A stretch of DNA of 64,000 bases from Leucaena leucocephala (GCA_037074615.1 CM073537.1:14651989-14715988); one strand, 5' to 3'. Counted from the first letter of the stretch, positions 33,049 through 43,315 are shown. A program made the numbers and translations. Notes: a model not told the origin generated them from the sequence alone.

Positions 33049-34380
33049 TTAAAGTCCTAAAGTCAGCTTAGTAAGAGAATCATATTCAACTATTTTCCTC
33101 TTCTTTCTCCCCTCGTGCTGACTAGGATCCTTATCATTGTCAAGGTCACCAACAGATGCAAGGCTTTCTACGTAATTTAAGATTTGAACTTCAGAACTAA
33201 ATTTCTCGAGAGCAAACTTCTTAACTTCATTAGTGGTGGGATTCAACAAAAACAAATTTCTTGCATTATTCTTCTCTTCATCATATTCAGGATCACCCAG
33301 AAGATAAATAGTGCAAACAATTTCATTCCTCCAAATGTTTTTGGGAATTAAATAGTAAGGTGGATATAGATAAGGGCTGCTACTATATTTTTTAGTCCAA
33401 CTCCATCTCCCTCCTCCGGAGGCAGATGCATTCTCCTCAATCACCCATAGATCAATGAAACAAGATTTGTGGCTGATTCCCATATCAGAGTAAGAAAGAA
33501 TAGCTACTTTGTTGTCATATATAGTAGGAATAAAATTTGACCAAGGGGCTAATGCAGGCATTGGTATTAACGTAAACGCTTCCATTGCTACGTTAAATGA
33601 GACTATCATGAGACTCTCGTCAATCTCTTTTCGCCCAACCCAAATAATGGATCCATTACTAGCCGTGGCTGCTTCAGAATGCATATGTAGACCCTTTAAG
33701 GTCCCGAATTCTAAATCTTTCCACGACCCTGTGTTTAGTGAATACACTTCCACTCCATTCACACCATCTGTGTAATCCCTATATAAATCCTCATTCTCAT
33801 CATAACAAGACCCATAACCATAAATCTTAACTATCTTATAATCATTAGCAATCGTACTGAACCCAAATCCTATAGATAACTTACCCCTAAAATCAATAGG
33901 TCTAGGTACCTCCCTGAGCTCCTTAATAGCTGGATTCCACAGTAGGAGGTTATGAGTAGACCTATTATAATCCGAGATTTCGACACAGAGCAAGCCATTG
34001 CTGGACCCGACGATCCTAACATACGACGGAGTCTTAAAATCAAAGAACAAGTAATCGATCAAAGGTGCGTTATCAACTTCATGGAGTTGAAAGTCGCAAT
34101 CGAATGAACGAAAGTGCCACTTTTTGGGTCGTTGGAGGAGAAGAGAAGGTCGATGACTGAAGTGGTGGAGGTGATCTGCAATGAACAATGGATCCTTCAA
34201 GAGATTTTGCCAACTTTTGCAGACACATTGAAATCGGATTAGGGATTTTACGGGAAGTCTCTTGAGAATGTTGACGATGATCTCAGAGGGGAGAAAAGCG
34301 CTGTTGCCTTCCATTGCCGTCGCTTCGAAGTCAGTCAAATAGTCCAGAGGGACCGCATATCCGGCAGATGAAACAGGCAT
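33049..34380 (-). CDS. F-box protein with FBA (F-box-associated) domain, intact
   Basis: A 443-codon intronless gene. The F-box lies at residues about 29-72 (FLPSEIIVNILKRLPVKSL, RFQCVCKSW) and would bind SKP1 in an SCF ubiquitin ligase. The rest is the FBA type 1/3 region (LLLWNPAIKELREVPRP, GFGFSTIANDYKIVKIYG, VYSLNTGSWKDLE) that recruits substrates. The C-terminal tail has a basic GRKKRK patch, a possible nuclear signal. It belongs to the large plant F-box/kelch-like At3g06240/At3g23880-type group, in which single members are usually uncharacterised; the substrate cannot be inferred. The start is the ATG at 34380; a second ATG before EGNSA (residue 23) is a plausible alternative. An 18-20 codon uORF made by a tandem duplication ends directly before this ATG. 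Confidence 0.88.
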   Translation of the reverse strand: MPVSSAGYAVPLDYLTDFEATAMEGNSAFLPSEIIVNILKRLPVKSLIRFQCVCKSWQNLLKDPLFIADHLHHFSHRPSLLLQRPKKWHFRSFDCDFQLHEVDNAPLIDYLFFDFKTPSYVRIVGSSNGLLCVEISDYNRSTHNLLLWNPAIKELREVPRPIDFRGKLSIGFGFSTIANDYKIVKIYGYGSCYDENEDLYRDYTDGVNGVEVYSLNTGSWKDLEFGTLKGLHMHSEAATASNGSIIWVGRKEIDESLMIVSFNVAMEAFTLIPMPALAPWSNFIPTIYDNKVAILSYSDMGISHKSCFIDLWVIEENASASGGGRWSWTKKYSSSPYLYPPYYLIPKNIWRNEIVCTIYLLGDPEYDEEKNNARNLFLLNPTTNEVKKFALEKFSSEVQILNYVESLASVGDLDNDKDPSQHEGRKKRKIVEYDSLTKLTLGL

Positions 34381-34440
34381 TTATGAGTTGTTAGGGTTTG
34401 TATAATTCACCTTCCAGAGAGTTTGTGGGGCAACAGGCAT
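34381..34440 (-). promoter_or_regulatory. Upstream ORF abutting the F-box start codon
   Basis: The sequence around the start codon (AACAGGCATTTATGAGTTGTTA on the plus strand, shown here in two parts as AACAGGCATTTATGAG plus TTGTTA) is repeated about 60 bp upstream, at 34373-34394 and 34433-34454. The upstream copy supplies its own ATG (34438-34440). That frame reads MPVAPQTLWKVNYTNPNNS and stops at TAA (34381-34383), immediately followed by the main ATG (34378-34380). If the transcript includes it, a ribosome terminating here sits directly next to the main start. Confidence 0.6.
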
Positions 34441-34589
34441 TTATGAGTTGTTACGCTTTAGGCTTTAGTTTTTTTTTTTTTAAATTCGGAGATTTTTGTT
34501 CGGGTCAATTTTTTAGTACACAAATCTTTTAAAAGGGGTTAAACTTACCAACAATTTAAGGGTAGGGCAAAATTTCCTTTTTTTCCTAG

Positions 34590-34740
34590 GCAATACCAAT
34601 GTCAGGAACCTAAGCACCCAGGAATTAGGATGCATCATCAAGCGTCGCGACTGGAACCACAATAAAATGATACTCCCTAAAGTTCGAATACACTTTAAAT
34701 GGTCATATGTCTCACCCCTTCGCCAGTTAAACCCACGGAT
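34590..34740. repeat. Unclassified dispersed repeat, copy 2 of 4
   Basis: Carries the family order CAGGAATTAGGATG…ACAATAAAATGATACT…TACACTTTAAATGGTCATAT…CGCCAGTTAAACC. It is the most GC-rich of the four copies. Confidence 0.5.
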
Positions 34741-35049
34741 GATGTTAATTATAGATAAGATAAGATAAATAATGGTTGTTTTGTTTTGAGGGCCGTGGGC
34801 TTGTAGTCATTTGAGCAGTTAATATTTCATTTTTCTTTTGGAAGGAGTTTGATTTTTCAATTTAACTTGTGTTAATTAGTAAAATGTTTTTCACCGGCAG
34901 CAGTATTAATAAATTGTTACATATTAGTAGAATCAAATGAATTATACATTAAATATTCTGTATTTCCTTACAGTTTTTTTTTTTGCAGGACTATATTCCT
35001 TAAATAGTTAAATTCATAATCCTACTCTTATAAATATAACCTAACCTAT

Positions 35050-35773
35050 GGGCATATTTAGATAGACTTTTAAAAAAAGGACTTTTTGATAGCTTTTGGG
35101 AAATGAATTTTAGATAAGAGCTTATGGAAAAAAAATAGTTCCGAATAAATGAGTGTTTAGATAGTTATTATCAAAAGATTTTTATTATTGATAAATTACT
35201 ATAAAGGGTATGAGATTGAAAAAAAAAATTTTTTATGCTATTGTTCATCTTCTCCCATGCGTTCCCAGTAGCTCTGTGATCACTGTTCACTCATCTCCCT
35301 CCTCCACCGTGTCCCTCCTCCACTGTCTCCCACCGGCCTCTCTCCTCTACCATCGTCCTTCCTCCACGCATTCCACGACCTCCACTCAAAGATGACTAGC
35401 GACGTCTCTATTCTTTGGACCAGCGACAGAGTAGCCCCGACGAGGAGGTGGTGGAAGCAACCAGCGATGATGGAGGCAGATCTAGAGACGACACCGACAG
35501 TGATAAGGAGGCAGAGAAGAAGAGAGGCGCAGAGAGGGAGGAGAGGAGAGAGGTTGTTAGGAAAAATAGGAATAAAATAGTAATTGGATAGTCTATAAGT
35601 TCTTTTACTGTTCTAGAAGCTATTCCTAATAGCTTATCCAAAATCTTAATTTTAAATCAAGGTTTGGTCCAAAAATTATTTTAGAATGACTATTTATTTT
35701 AAAATTTTTCTAAACTAAAGTTTAGGCCAAAACCCTTTTAAAATCTTGATTTATGAGCAATCCAAACATGCAC
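35050..35773. mobile_element. PIF/Harbinger-like MITE, 724 bp, copy 2 with different core
   Basis: Ends GGGCATATTTAGATAG and (reverse complement) GTGCATGTTTGGATTG, flanked by TAT on both sides. About 150 bp next to each end match the element at 29200-29706, but the middle (about 35215-35560) is replaced by a CT-rich then GA-rich segment not found in copy 1. The two short open frames over the core (35210-35395, 35392-35580) are compositional. Confidence 0.6.
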
Positions 35774-35918
35774 TATATTCTATTGATATATATATATGTA
35801 ATTTATAGGAAGTAAATGGGTTGGAAACCATATTTTACTTATTTTGGATTTTATACATAATATGTGACCCCATGCTATTTTTTAAAAAATATCTAAGTTG
35901 CACTCACTAATATGAAAA

Positions 35919-36495
35919 CGGCAAAAGTGTAAAAATACCCGGAAGTTTTATTCTAGGGGCGCCTAATATTATATAGTTTTTTAGGTGCAAATATAACCAT
36001 AACATTATAAAATAGGCACAAAAATACAAAATCCCATTAGTTGATCATTAGAAAAAGAACTTTTGAATAAAAATATTGATATGAGATTAGATGTGATATA
36101 ATTATATCCTAATTGGTATCATCTATTATCTGCCAACTAATATTAATTTATTAATTTTAAAATTTTATTAAAAAATATGAATATTTTAGGAAAAAATTAT
36201 AAATTTGGGGGGACAAACTGATTGAGGTCTTATGCTCATTCTTCAAAAAAATTATTAATTAAAAATAATAAATTAATATTAGTTGGCAGATGATAAATAA
36301 TGTTAGTTAAGTTATAATTATATCACATTTGGGTCTATGTCAATATTTTTAGTTAAAAAAAATTTCTCTAACAGTCAGCTAACAAAATTTAGCATTTTGT
36401 ACCCATTTTATAATGTTATGGTTACTTTTGTACTTAAAAAGATAATATGATGTTGGACGTCCCTAGTAAAACTTTGTATTTTTACACCTTTATGC
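35919..36495. mobile_element. Mutator-like MITE with about 250-bp terminal inverted repeats
   Basis: 577 bp flanked by an exact 9-bp duplication ATATGAAAA (35910-35918 and 36496-36504). The two halves are inverted copies over about 250 bp each (left GTGTAAAAATAC…GGGCGCC…CATAACATTATAAAAT; the right half repeats these in reverse complement), leaving a short centre. A 9-bp duplication with long TIRs fits the Mutator superfamily. No coding capacity. Its RNA would fold into one long hairpin. Confidence 0.82.
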
Positions 36496-36504
36496 ATATG
36501 AAAA

Positions 36505-37418
36505 TATTGGTGAGTTTTCAATATCAAATATCATTCATTATAATCCTAAATGTGTATTTAAAAAAAAATAAGTAACCATCAATCTATCTATTATATATAT
36601 ATATATATATATATATAAGTAGACTATGGTTTGAACTATTGGGAGAAGAACTTTTATAATGTTGTGCTTCAACAGAGCTGTTTCTTATAACAATGTGCTC
36701 TCAAAATTAAGTTTAATAATTGATTTTAAATTCGTTTGAAAATAATATAGTTAATATAAGTTTTTGTTTTGATTGATTTTTTTATTTATTTAAAGGTATA
36801 ATTCCTTTCAAAACTTAGAGCATAGAGAATCTAAACTGATATTTTTCTTTTTAAACTTCTCATTACCTTAACTAATAATTTATTGGTACTATTAGTTTTT
36901 GTTGGGGTTAGTTAAGATATATTTTCAGTCTCAAAAAATATTTATAAAAGTATTTATAAATTGTTTATCAATAAAATTATTATATTAGTAGCAGAATTTA
37001 AACTCACCACCCTATGAATTCGGAAAAAAAATAAAGCTTTATTGGCGCTTATTTTGGGTTATTGATTTGCAAAGTTTCGAGGAATTTATCAATTCACATT
37101 GCAAAGCTTTAGGTCATTCCTACTAACTTGATGGATGGACTATACGAGACATTCTTACTGTTTCTCCGGTCTCTATTTCTTTATTATGCCGAAACCTATG
37201 AATATATAGGCCTAATTGTGATGATTGAGATTGTTGTCAAACTGCTAGATTTTTTTTTTCAAGCCAAAGTTGTGCTCACTAGTACTAAAAAAAATTAGTC
37301 TGATTTTAAGGTCAAATATTATTCATTTAAAATATAAATGTGGTATTTTATTTTATAACGAGTCAAGTTACCTTTAACATAATACAGGCCAAATTTAGTC
37401 GGTTTATTTTTCAAGTGC
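36505..37418. other. AT-rich intergenic spacer
   Basis: TA microsatellite at about 36592-36617; nothing else recognisable. Confidence 0.45.
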
Positions 37419-37432
37419 AAGAACTCGTTATT

Positions 37433-37595
37433 ATTATTTTTTTATTGCTCATCCGGTTCACCAAAATTTTACTCCGATTATATTCTGATCCAACCCGCGT
37501 CGCGCATCTGACTATGGTGGTACGCCAAGGTTCAAACTCAAAACCTCGTTTAAACAATACCGAACTGTTTATCACTCGGACTAACTTCCGTTAGT
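37433..37595 (-). mobile_element. tRNA-derived SINE, copy 3
   Basis: 163 bp, minus orientation, between 14-bp flanks AAGAACTCGTTATT (37419-37432) and AAGAGCTCGTTATT (37596-37609), one mismatch. It contains the family B-box-like GAGTTTGAACCTTGGCGTAC and CACCATAG blocks but lacks the GGGAGACTCAC segment, a deletion of about 20-25 bp relative to copies 1 and 2. A-rich tail on the left. Confidence 0.82.
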
Positions 37596-37709
37596 AAGAG
37601 CTCGTTATTTTGATTTTGAGGCAGTGCGCATATGAATCCATGTATACTTCTACATTGGAACTTTTAAAACGAAGAAAATGATTTCCCAAAGAGAAAGAAA
37701 ACATAAAAT

Positions 37710-37966
37710 ATACTCTTTCGGTCCTTAATATATTATTTAATTAGGGAGTTAATCTTAATCCTAAATATAAGACTTATTTTCCTATATTTATCAACTTTTT
37801 CTCAAATTATCCCTATAGATACTCCCTCAACAATAATCAAGTAAATAAAGAAGATTAAATAAGATGATTAGGGGTGTTTTAAAAAAAAATATGTCATATT
37901 AACTAACTTTTTTAATATAATCAAATTAGTTAAATATACCATATATATTAAGGACCTAAGGAATAT
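37710..37966. mobile_element. Stowaway-like MITE, copy D (opposite orientation)
   Basis: The ends TACTCTTTCGGTCCTTAATA and GGACCTAAGGAATA are inverted. Internal blocks (TCCTATATTTATCAACTTTT, GATACTCCCTCAACAATAATCAAG, GATGATTAGGGGTGTTTT) are the reverse complement of those in copies A-C. Confidence 0.7.
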
Positions 37967-38330
37967 AGAACATCATTAGGCTTGAACAATATGTTTCCTA
38001 GCACCACTAAAGTCTAAGGAATAAATAGATTGTGCTTAAATAAAAATCTCTTTAAAACTAACGGAATTAAATTAGTCCTTCAAAGCATAACAAACTAAGC
38101 AACAAATTAAGATTTACATTCTTAATAAGAAAGATATATATATTTAATATCCAATATTATCTCGAACAACATTAATACCTATGCATATAGAAAAATATAT
38201 CTGTAAATGCTCATTCCTTTTGTTAATTATTATACTCCATCTTTTTATACTTCTACAGAGTAAAGGCTGAGTATTGCAACTCATTTAATCCCTTCTCATA
38301 CATAATAGAATAATGTAAAATCTAATTCCT

Positions 38331-38532
38331 CTTGGGGGGTTTTTGGAGGGGAGGGTAAGGGAATATTAGAGGTGTTCAGTTAAAAACGATAGAGGGAAGG
38401 GAAGGGGAGGAAAAAATTTGTTATTTTCTGCTCACCTTCTCCCTTCACACCCATAACATCACCTACCCTTCTCTACCATCCTTTAAATTAACCTAACCTA
38501 TACTCCCCTTCGTTTTACCCAAACATAGCCTT
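38331..38532. mobile_element. Possible short MITE
   Basis: The ends resemble the GG…GTTTGG class (left GGGGGGTTTTTGGAGGGG; right, in reverse complement, GGCTATGTTTGGGTAAAACG). A clean target duplication is not visible. Confidence 0.3.
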
Positions 38533-39429
38533 AGTTTAGCTTAGAAGTGTTAACAAGTGGTAAGTTGTTCTCTCTATATATTTGATAATAATAAAGAAAA
38601 ACGAAATTCATCATAAAATAAAGACTATTATTCACAATATGACCCTACAACAAGAACTTATTTGTACTGGAAATAAGTAAATAAAGCATATCATTTATTT
38701 GAGACAAACAAACTCAACTGTAATAGGTTCATTTCTTCAACTAAACCACTCAGTATTAATTCATTTCTCCATCATAAATGAAATGAAGAGGCAAGAAACC
38801 TAAATTTGCTTTATTTACTTTTGTCTCCTCTAATATGATGTAAAAATTTTAGTACTATATACTATGGACAAGCCACAAAAACTCAATTATGAATCCGTCT
38901 TCGAAATAAAAGTGAAGAACCTGTCATATATAGAGCTAGAAATTTATGGTAGTGAATATCTACATTATCATTGTAGATAACATCTCAAAAGGGCAGCAAG
39001 GATTCATATGCACAGTCAAATAATCTTAAGCTATCAGAGATTCATTTCTAGCAAAAGTGTTTGAACAAAGTAAATATGCAATGTAATAGTCGAGATTTAG
39101 GATCAAGATGAGACAAACCAAAATTTCAAATAGGCGAAATGCAATCTCTCTGTATTATTGATATAGCAAATGACAAAGTCAAATACAGAGAATCATCATA
39201 ATATCATCAACAGGATGCAAAAGATAGAAAATATCTGACGAAGTTGCAGAATAACAGAAGGAAAGGCAGAAGAAATATCAGAGGGAAAAGCTGAGTAATA
39301 TCAGAGGAAATCTTTTCGAATTCAGGCTTGCCCTTTCTGCTCCTCCATTACCCTTCTTATTATGCCATTGTACGCAATTTCCAGGTGGTCCTGAGCTTTC
39401 TATTGCTCCTACAAGACAGCAATTGTAAT
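38533..39429. other. Intergenic spacer
   Basis: AT-rich to about 39100, then about 330 bp of more balanced composition (39105-39429) without an open frame. This could be the relic of a retroelement end or of the F-box 3' flank, but I cannot show either. Confidence 0.35.
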
Positions 39430-39468
39430 TCTTCATTATCAACTGATACAAGGCTTTCTACATATCCT

Positions 39469-39740
39469 TAATATAAGATTCACTTAACTAATTTGGGTAG
39501 ATTAAGAAAGTTATTTAAGTTAGTTATTTATAATAACTATGTGTTGGTTTCTCTAAATTACCCTTTTTAATTATGAGCATTTGAGCTACTCTTGATAGAA
39601 ACCCCTAACATATGCAATTATATATAGGGATACTCTTAGGAGGAAATTATAATTTTGGGAGACAAAATAGATTAGGGTCTTATATTTTGGACTAAAGTAG
39701 ACTCTTTTTTTAGCTCTTATATTTACGATTAGAGGGAGTA
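39469..39740. mobile_element. Stowaway-like MITE, copy E, inside the F-box pseudogene
   Basis: Starts TACATATCCTTAATATAAG and ends TTAGAGGGAGTA, TA at both ends. The interior recalls the family (AACTAATTTGGGTAGATTAAG, TTGGGAGACAAAATAGATTAGG) but is the most diverged copy. On its two sides F-box-homologous sequence resumes. Confidence 0.55.
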
Positions 39741-40144
39741 ATTAATAACATCACTAAAACCCCATCGGTTAATAACAAACATCTTGGATTCATTAGAAGT
39801 GCGACTGATCAAAGATAGCCCTGTCCTTATTACTTCATCAGCCACTTCACATTCAGTTTCACTAAGAACAAAGTTTGTAATATCATTCTTCGCTTCACCT
39901 AGAATTTCCCTAGTGTGTTCGGGTGTTGCAAGAATTGTGCCGACAATTTCATTCCTCCAAATAGTCATTGGATCTAACAAGTATGGATAGAGGCAGCTAA
40001 TATATTTTTCAGTCCAACTCAGTTCTTCCCAGATGCACTTGTACCCTCCTCTATAACCCACAAATGAACTATACAAGATTGGAAATTTCCAGTTTGAGAG
40101 AGCACAGCTAATTTGTTCTCATACACAGTAAACTTAGATCCTAA

Positions 40145-40612
40145 GGGCTTGTTTGGCACGGGGTATTTGGGGGGGAGGGATGGGGGAGGGAGGGATTTTA
40201 CTTCCCTCCCCTTGTTTGGCTCATTACAAAATTTAGGAGGGGAGGTAAAATTTTTTAAAATTTTCCCTCCCCCCTCCAACTTTACTTCCCCTCCAAAATT
40301 GGGGGAATTTGGAGGGGAAGTGTGATATTATTATTATATAATATTTATATACCCATAATTTTTTTAATATCCTAATATTACTCTTATATTATATTTTATT
40401 AAAATATTATGTAAAATAATATAAGGTAAATTTGTCTATATAAAAGTATTTTCCCTCCTTTTCCTTCTTGAACCAAACAAGGTAATATGAAAATTCCTCC
40501 CCTCCTCTCCCTTAATGTTAATCCAAACAAGGTAATAATAAAATCCCTCTTTTTTCCTTCCTTTCCTTTCCCTCTATTAAAATCCCTCCCCTCCGTTGAG
40601 CCAAACATACCC
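40145..40612. mobile_element. PIF/Harbinger-like MITE, 468 bp, inside the F-box pseudogene
   Basis: Ends GGGCTTGTTTGGC and GCCAAACATACCC, flanked by TAA (40142-40144 and 40613-40615). Typical Tourist-type ends and duplication. It interrupts the FBA coding region between codons equivalent to GSDL and LGSKF. The subterminal regions are runs of GGGAGGG/CCCTCCC. Confidence 0.82.
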
Positions 40613-41599
40613 TAAATCAGAGCCCAAAATAGGCATGTTTATCAATGTAAACACTTCCAATGCTAAATCAAAAGAAACTACAAAATGACAACGACCATGT
40701 TCATCTCCATCCTCCACGTCCCTCTTAAACCCAAGCCAAAAAATAGCTCCATCAACACTGACTGAATCAGTATAAAAATATACACGCTCTAAGTTCCCAG
40801 ATTCTACTTCTTTCCATAACCTTGTATTTAATGAATACACTTGCTCTCCATTCACACACTTTGTGTTTGTGGGGTCTCGAATGAAATTCCCATTCTCATA
40901 ATAATCCTTATGACCATAAATCTTAACTATCTTGTAATCATCAACAATTTTACTGAACCCCAAATCCATAATAGCAATCACCCACAAAATCATTAGTTAA
41001 GAGTACCAGTCTTTCCTCTCTAGTCGCTGGATTCCATACTAAAAAGGAATTGGGATACCTGCGAAACTCAACACAGAACACGGAAAGTTGAAGGAAAACC
41101 AAGCCATTGCCGGAACAGATGATCTTACCGCGCGACAAGGAATAGATCGAAGGCGTTTTATGAACCCCACGGAGTTGCAAGTCGCAATCGAGCAACATAA
41201 GAGCAAATGATACATTCGGCATGGGGGTAGTCGAAGGAGAAGAGAAGGGTTTCGATTAACAGAGTGGTCTAGGTGATCTGTGATGAATGATGAATCCTTG
41301 AAGATATTTTTCCAAGTTTTACACACGGATTGAAATCGGATTAGGGATTTTACCGGCAGTCTTATGAGAATGTTAACGATGATCTCACGGTGAAGAAAAG
41401 CGTTGTTGCCTTCCATTCCCGTCGCTTCACAGTGCTCGACGTCGGTGACGGACTTCAGAGGGACGGCATCTCCGACCGATGAAAGAGACGGCGATGGACG
41501 GTAGTACTGTTGGGGTTTACTCGCTTTAACTTCTGGAATGTTTAAGCCTTGACGGTGTTTGACTGTTTTCGGAATCCTAAACCTCTGCGGCCAGTACAC

Positions 41600-42141
41600 C
41601 GCACCGTTTGACCAAAGATAGGAAAATCTGATCCATTGAATCTTTCGAAAAGAATTTAGACGACCCCTATTTCGTTAAATTCAACGGCCTAGATTTTTCT
41701 CCATTTATGAAAACGGGGATTGTACTTTCCCACCGTTTTTTTTTTTTCAAAACCAAACAGTATTTTATAACAATTAGCTTAAAAATTAATGTTCTCAAAA
41801 TATATAAATTATTAAAATAAATTTTAACTCTCCTAATAAAATATCTTTCTATAAGCACGATTTGATTTAAATGTAAAACATTACATCTAAGCGGACTCAA
41901 TCAAATTTTATTGGTAGAGGTGTAGGAATGATTTTCGAGACACATAATCTTGTTTAGTTTTATTTCTATGAACACATAACTTATTTTAATTAAATAGTTA
42001 AATTGAAACATTTTATTTGTAAGGTAATTAAAAAATGCACCAATGAACTACGCAAGTGTGCTTTAATAATTATCCCATTTAGTCTTTTAACTAAATGGTG
42101 GAGGTTCGAATACTAGCAGTAGATGTTTTAATGTATATAAA
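41600..42141. other. Intergenic spacer
   Basis: AT-rich. A short SINE-like box (GGAGGTTCGAATACTAGCAG near 42101) is present, but I find no target duplication around it. Confidence 0.4.
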
Positions 42142-42448
42142 GGATTATATAGTACTTAATATTTTGATCTTATTTCTCATATGCATCTAGTATCATAAAT
42201 TTATTTGTGATATAATTTTACCTATAATCTTTTTAATTTTATGCAATTTCACACATAATCTTTTTAATTTAGTATAATTTTTAGTACTTGAGAAATAAGA
42301 TTGTGTATAAAATTACATCAAATTAAAAAGATTATAGGTTAAATTATACTAAATTAAAAAAATTATAAATAAAATTATACTATAAATAGAATTAAAATAT
42401 TAGACACATATAATAAATAAAATTAAAATATTAATACTATATAACTTT
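42142..42448. mobile_element. Candidate foldback MITE, 307 bp
   Basis: The ends GGATTATATAGTACTTAATATTTTGAT and (reverse complement) AAGTTATATAGTATTAATATTTTAAT (both compared over about 20 bp) are inverted. The inner arms also pair (TATAATCTTTTTAATTT against AAATTAAAAAGATTATA). Flanks GTATATAAA (42133-42141) and TTATATAAA (42449-42457) give an 8-9 bp duplication, though low complexity weakens it. Confidence 0.5.
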
Positions 42449-42457
42449 TATATAAAC

Positions 42458-43200
42458 AAATAAAAATCTCCCACATCATTCAATCAATTAAGGCAGTGAG
42501 TGTTTTGAGGGTTAGGGTTTCAACCTTAATCTAACGTAAATTTAATTATAATTAAAATATATTTATATATAATTTTAAAGTGTAATATTTTAAATAAAAA
42601 TTGTATTAAATCACTATAAATAGAACATTTTTATACAAATTACTTGTAATTTGTAAACAATGTCATTACAAATTCAATAAGGGGCATAAAAATTTTAAAC
42701 TTAGTCAATTTCACTTTAAAATTTAATAATTTTTTAATTTTATCCATACTTAATATATATTATACTATATAAAAATAAAATTAATATAATAATAAATAAA
42801 AATAAAAATTATATATTTATATAAAAAATTTGATGATAGAATTTATTAATAAAATTAACTTTTTTATTTTATAAATAGAACAACAGGAGTAACATGTAGG
42901 ATAATATTTTTTTTTTAATTTGGTCAATTGTGTAGGATAACAGTATTGACTCCACGTGGAAAAAAGAAACCATATTATATTGGAATGGAGCATCTTCCAA
43001 GCAAGTCTCCAATAAAGTAAAGTACTCAAATATTCAAAGCAACACATTCCACAAATCCAGTGATAAAATAATAAAAACCATCTATAAAAACCCATTAATT
43101 TTCTTAATAGTTTATGTACTACATCAATTATACCACGTGAATGGTGATGCAAAATTGGAACTTTCATGGCAATTATGAACAGGTTTTTTTATTCAATTAT
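42458..43200. other. AT-rich spacer and distal ERF promoter
   Basis: Nothing coding. CACGTGAA/CCACGTGG-like G-box words occur near 42953 and 43133 upstream of the ERF gene, and may be regulatory. Confidence 0.35.
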
Positions 43201-43215
43201 ATACCGCCCCAAAAA

Positions 43216-43270
43216 CTCTCTCTCTCTCTCATACACAGATATATCGGTCTCTCTCTCTCTATATATATAG
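43216..43270 (+). promoter_or_regulatory. ERF core promoter: CT microsatellites and TATA box
   Basis: Two (CT)n tracts (about 43216-43230 and 43248-43260) are followed by TATATATATAG (43260-43270), about 50 bases before the start codon. This would place transcription start near 43290-43300 and give a short 5' UTR. Confidence 0.6.
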
Positions 43271-43315
43271 TGAAACAGAAACATCATCTCATCTAGAACA
43301 ATTATCTTCTGAAAC

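Larger units (their letters stand above)
39430..41490 (-). pseudogene. F-box/FBA pseudogene split by two MITEs and frameshifts
   Basis: A paralogue of the 33049-34380 gene. The N-terminus reads in one frame (ATGMEGNNAF, EIIVNILIRLPVKSLIRFQ, VCKTWKNIFKD, about 41230-41490). The next part is in a second frame (about 40960-41222: LLDCDLQL, FLVWNPATREE), then a third (about 40620-40960: DLGFSKIVDDYKIVKIYG, VNGEQVYSLNTRLWK). A 468-bp MITE (40145-40612) interrupts the codons that follow. The C-terminal part continues at 39741-40144 with a further frame change near 40030-40070. A second MITE (39469-39740) splits the last homologous stretch (equivalent to VESLASV, at 39445-39468). It cannot make a full protein. 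Confidence 0.87.
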
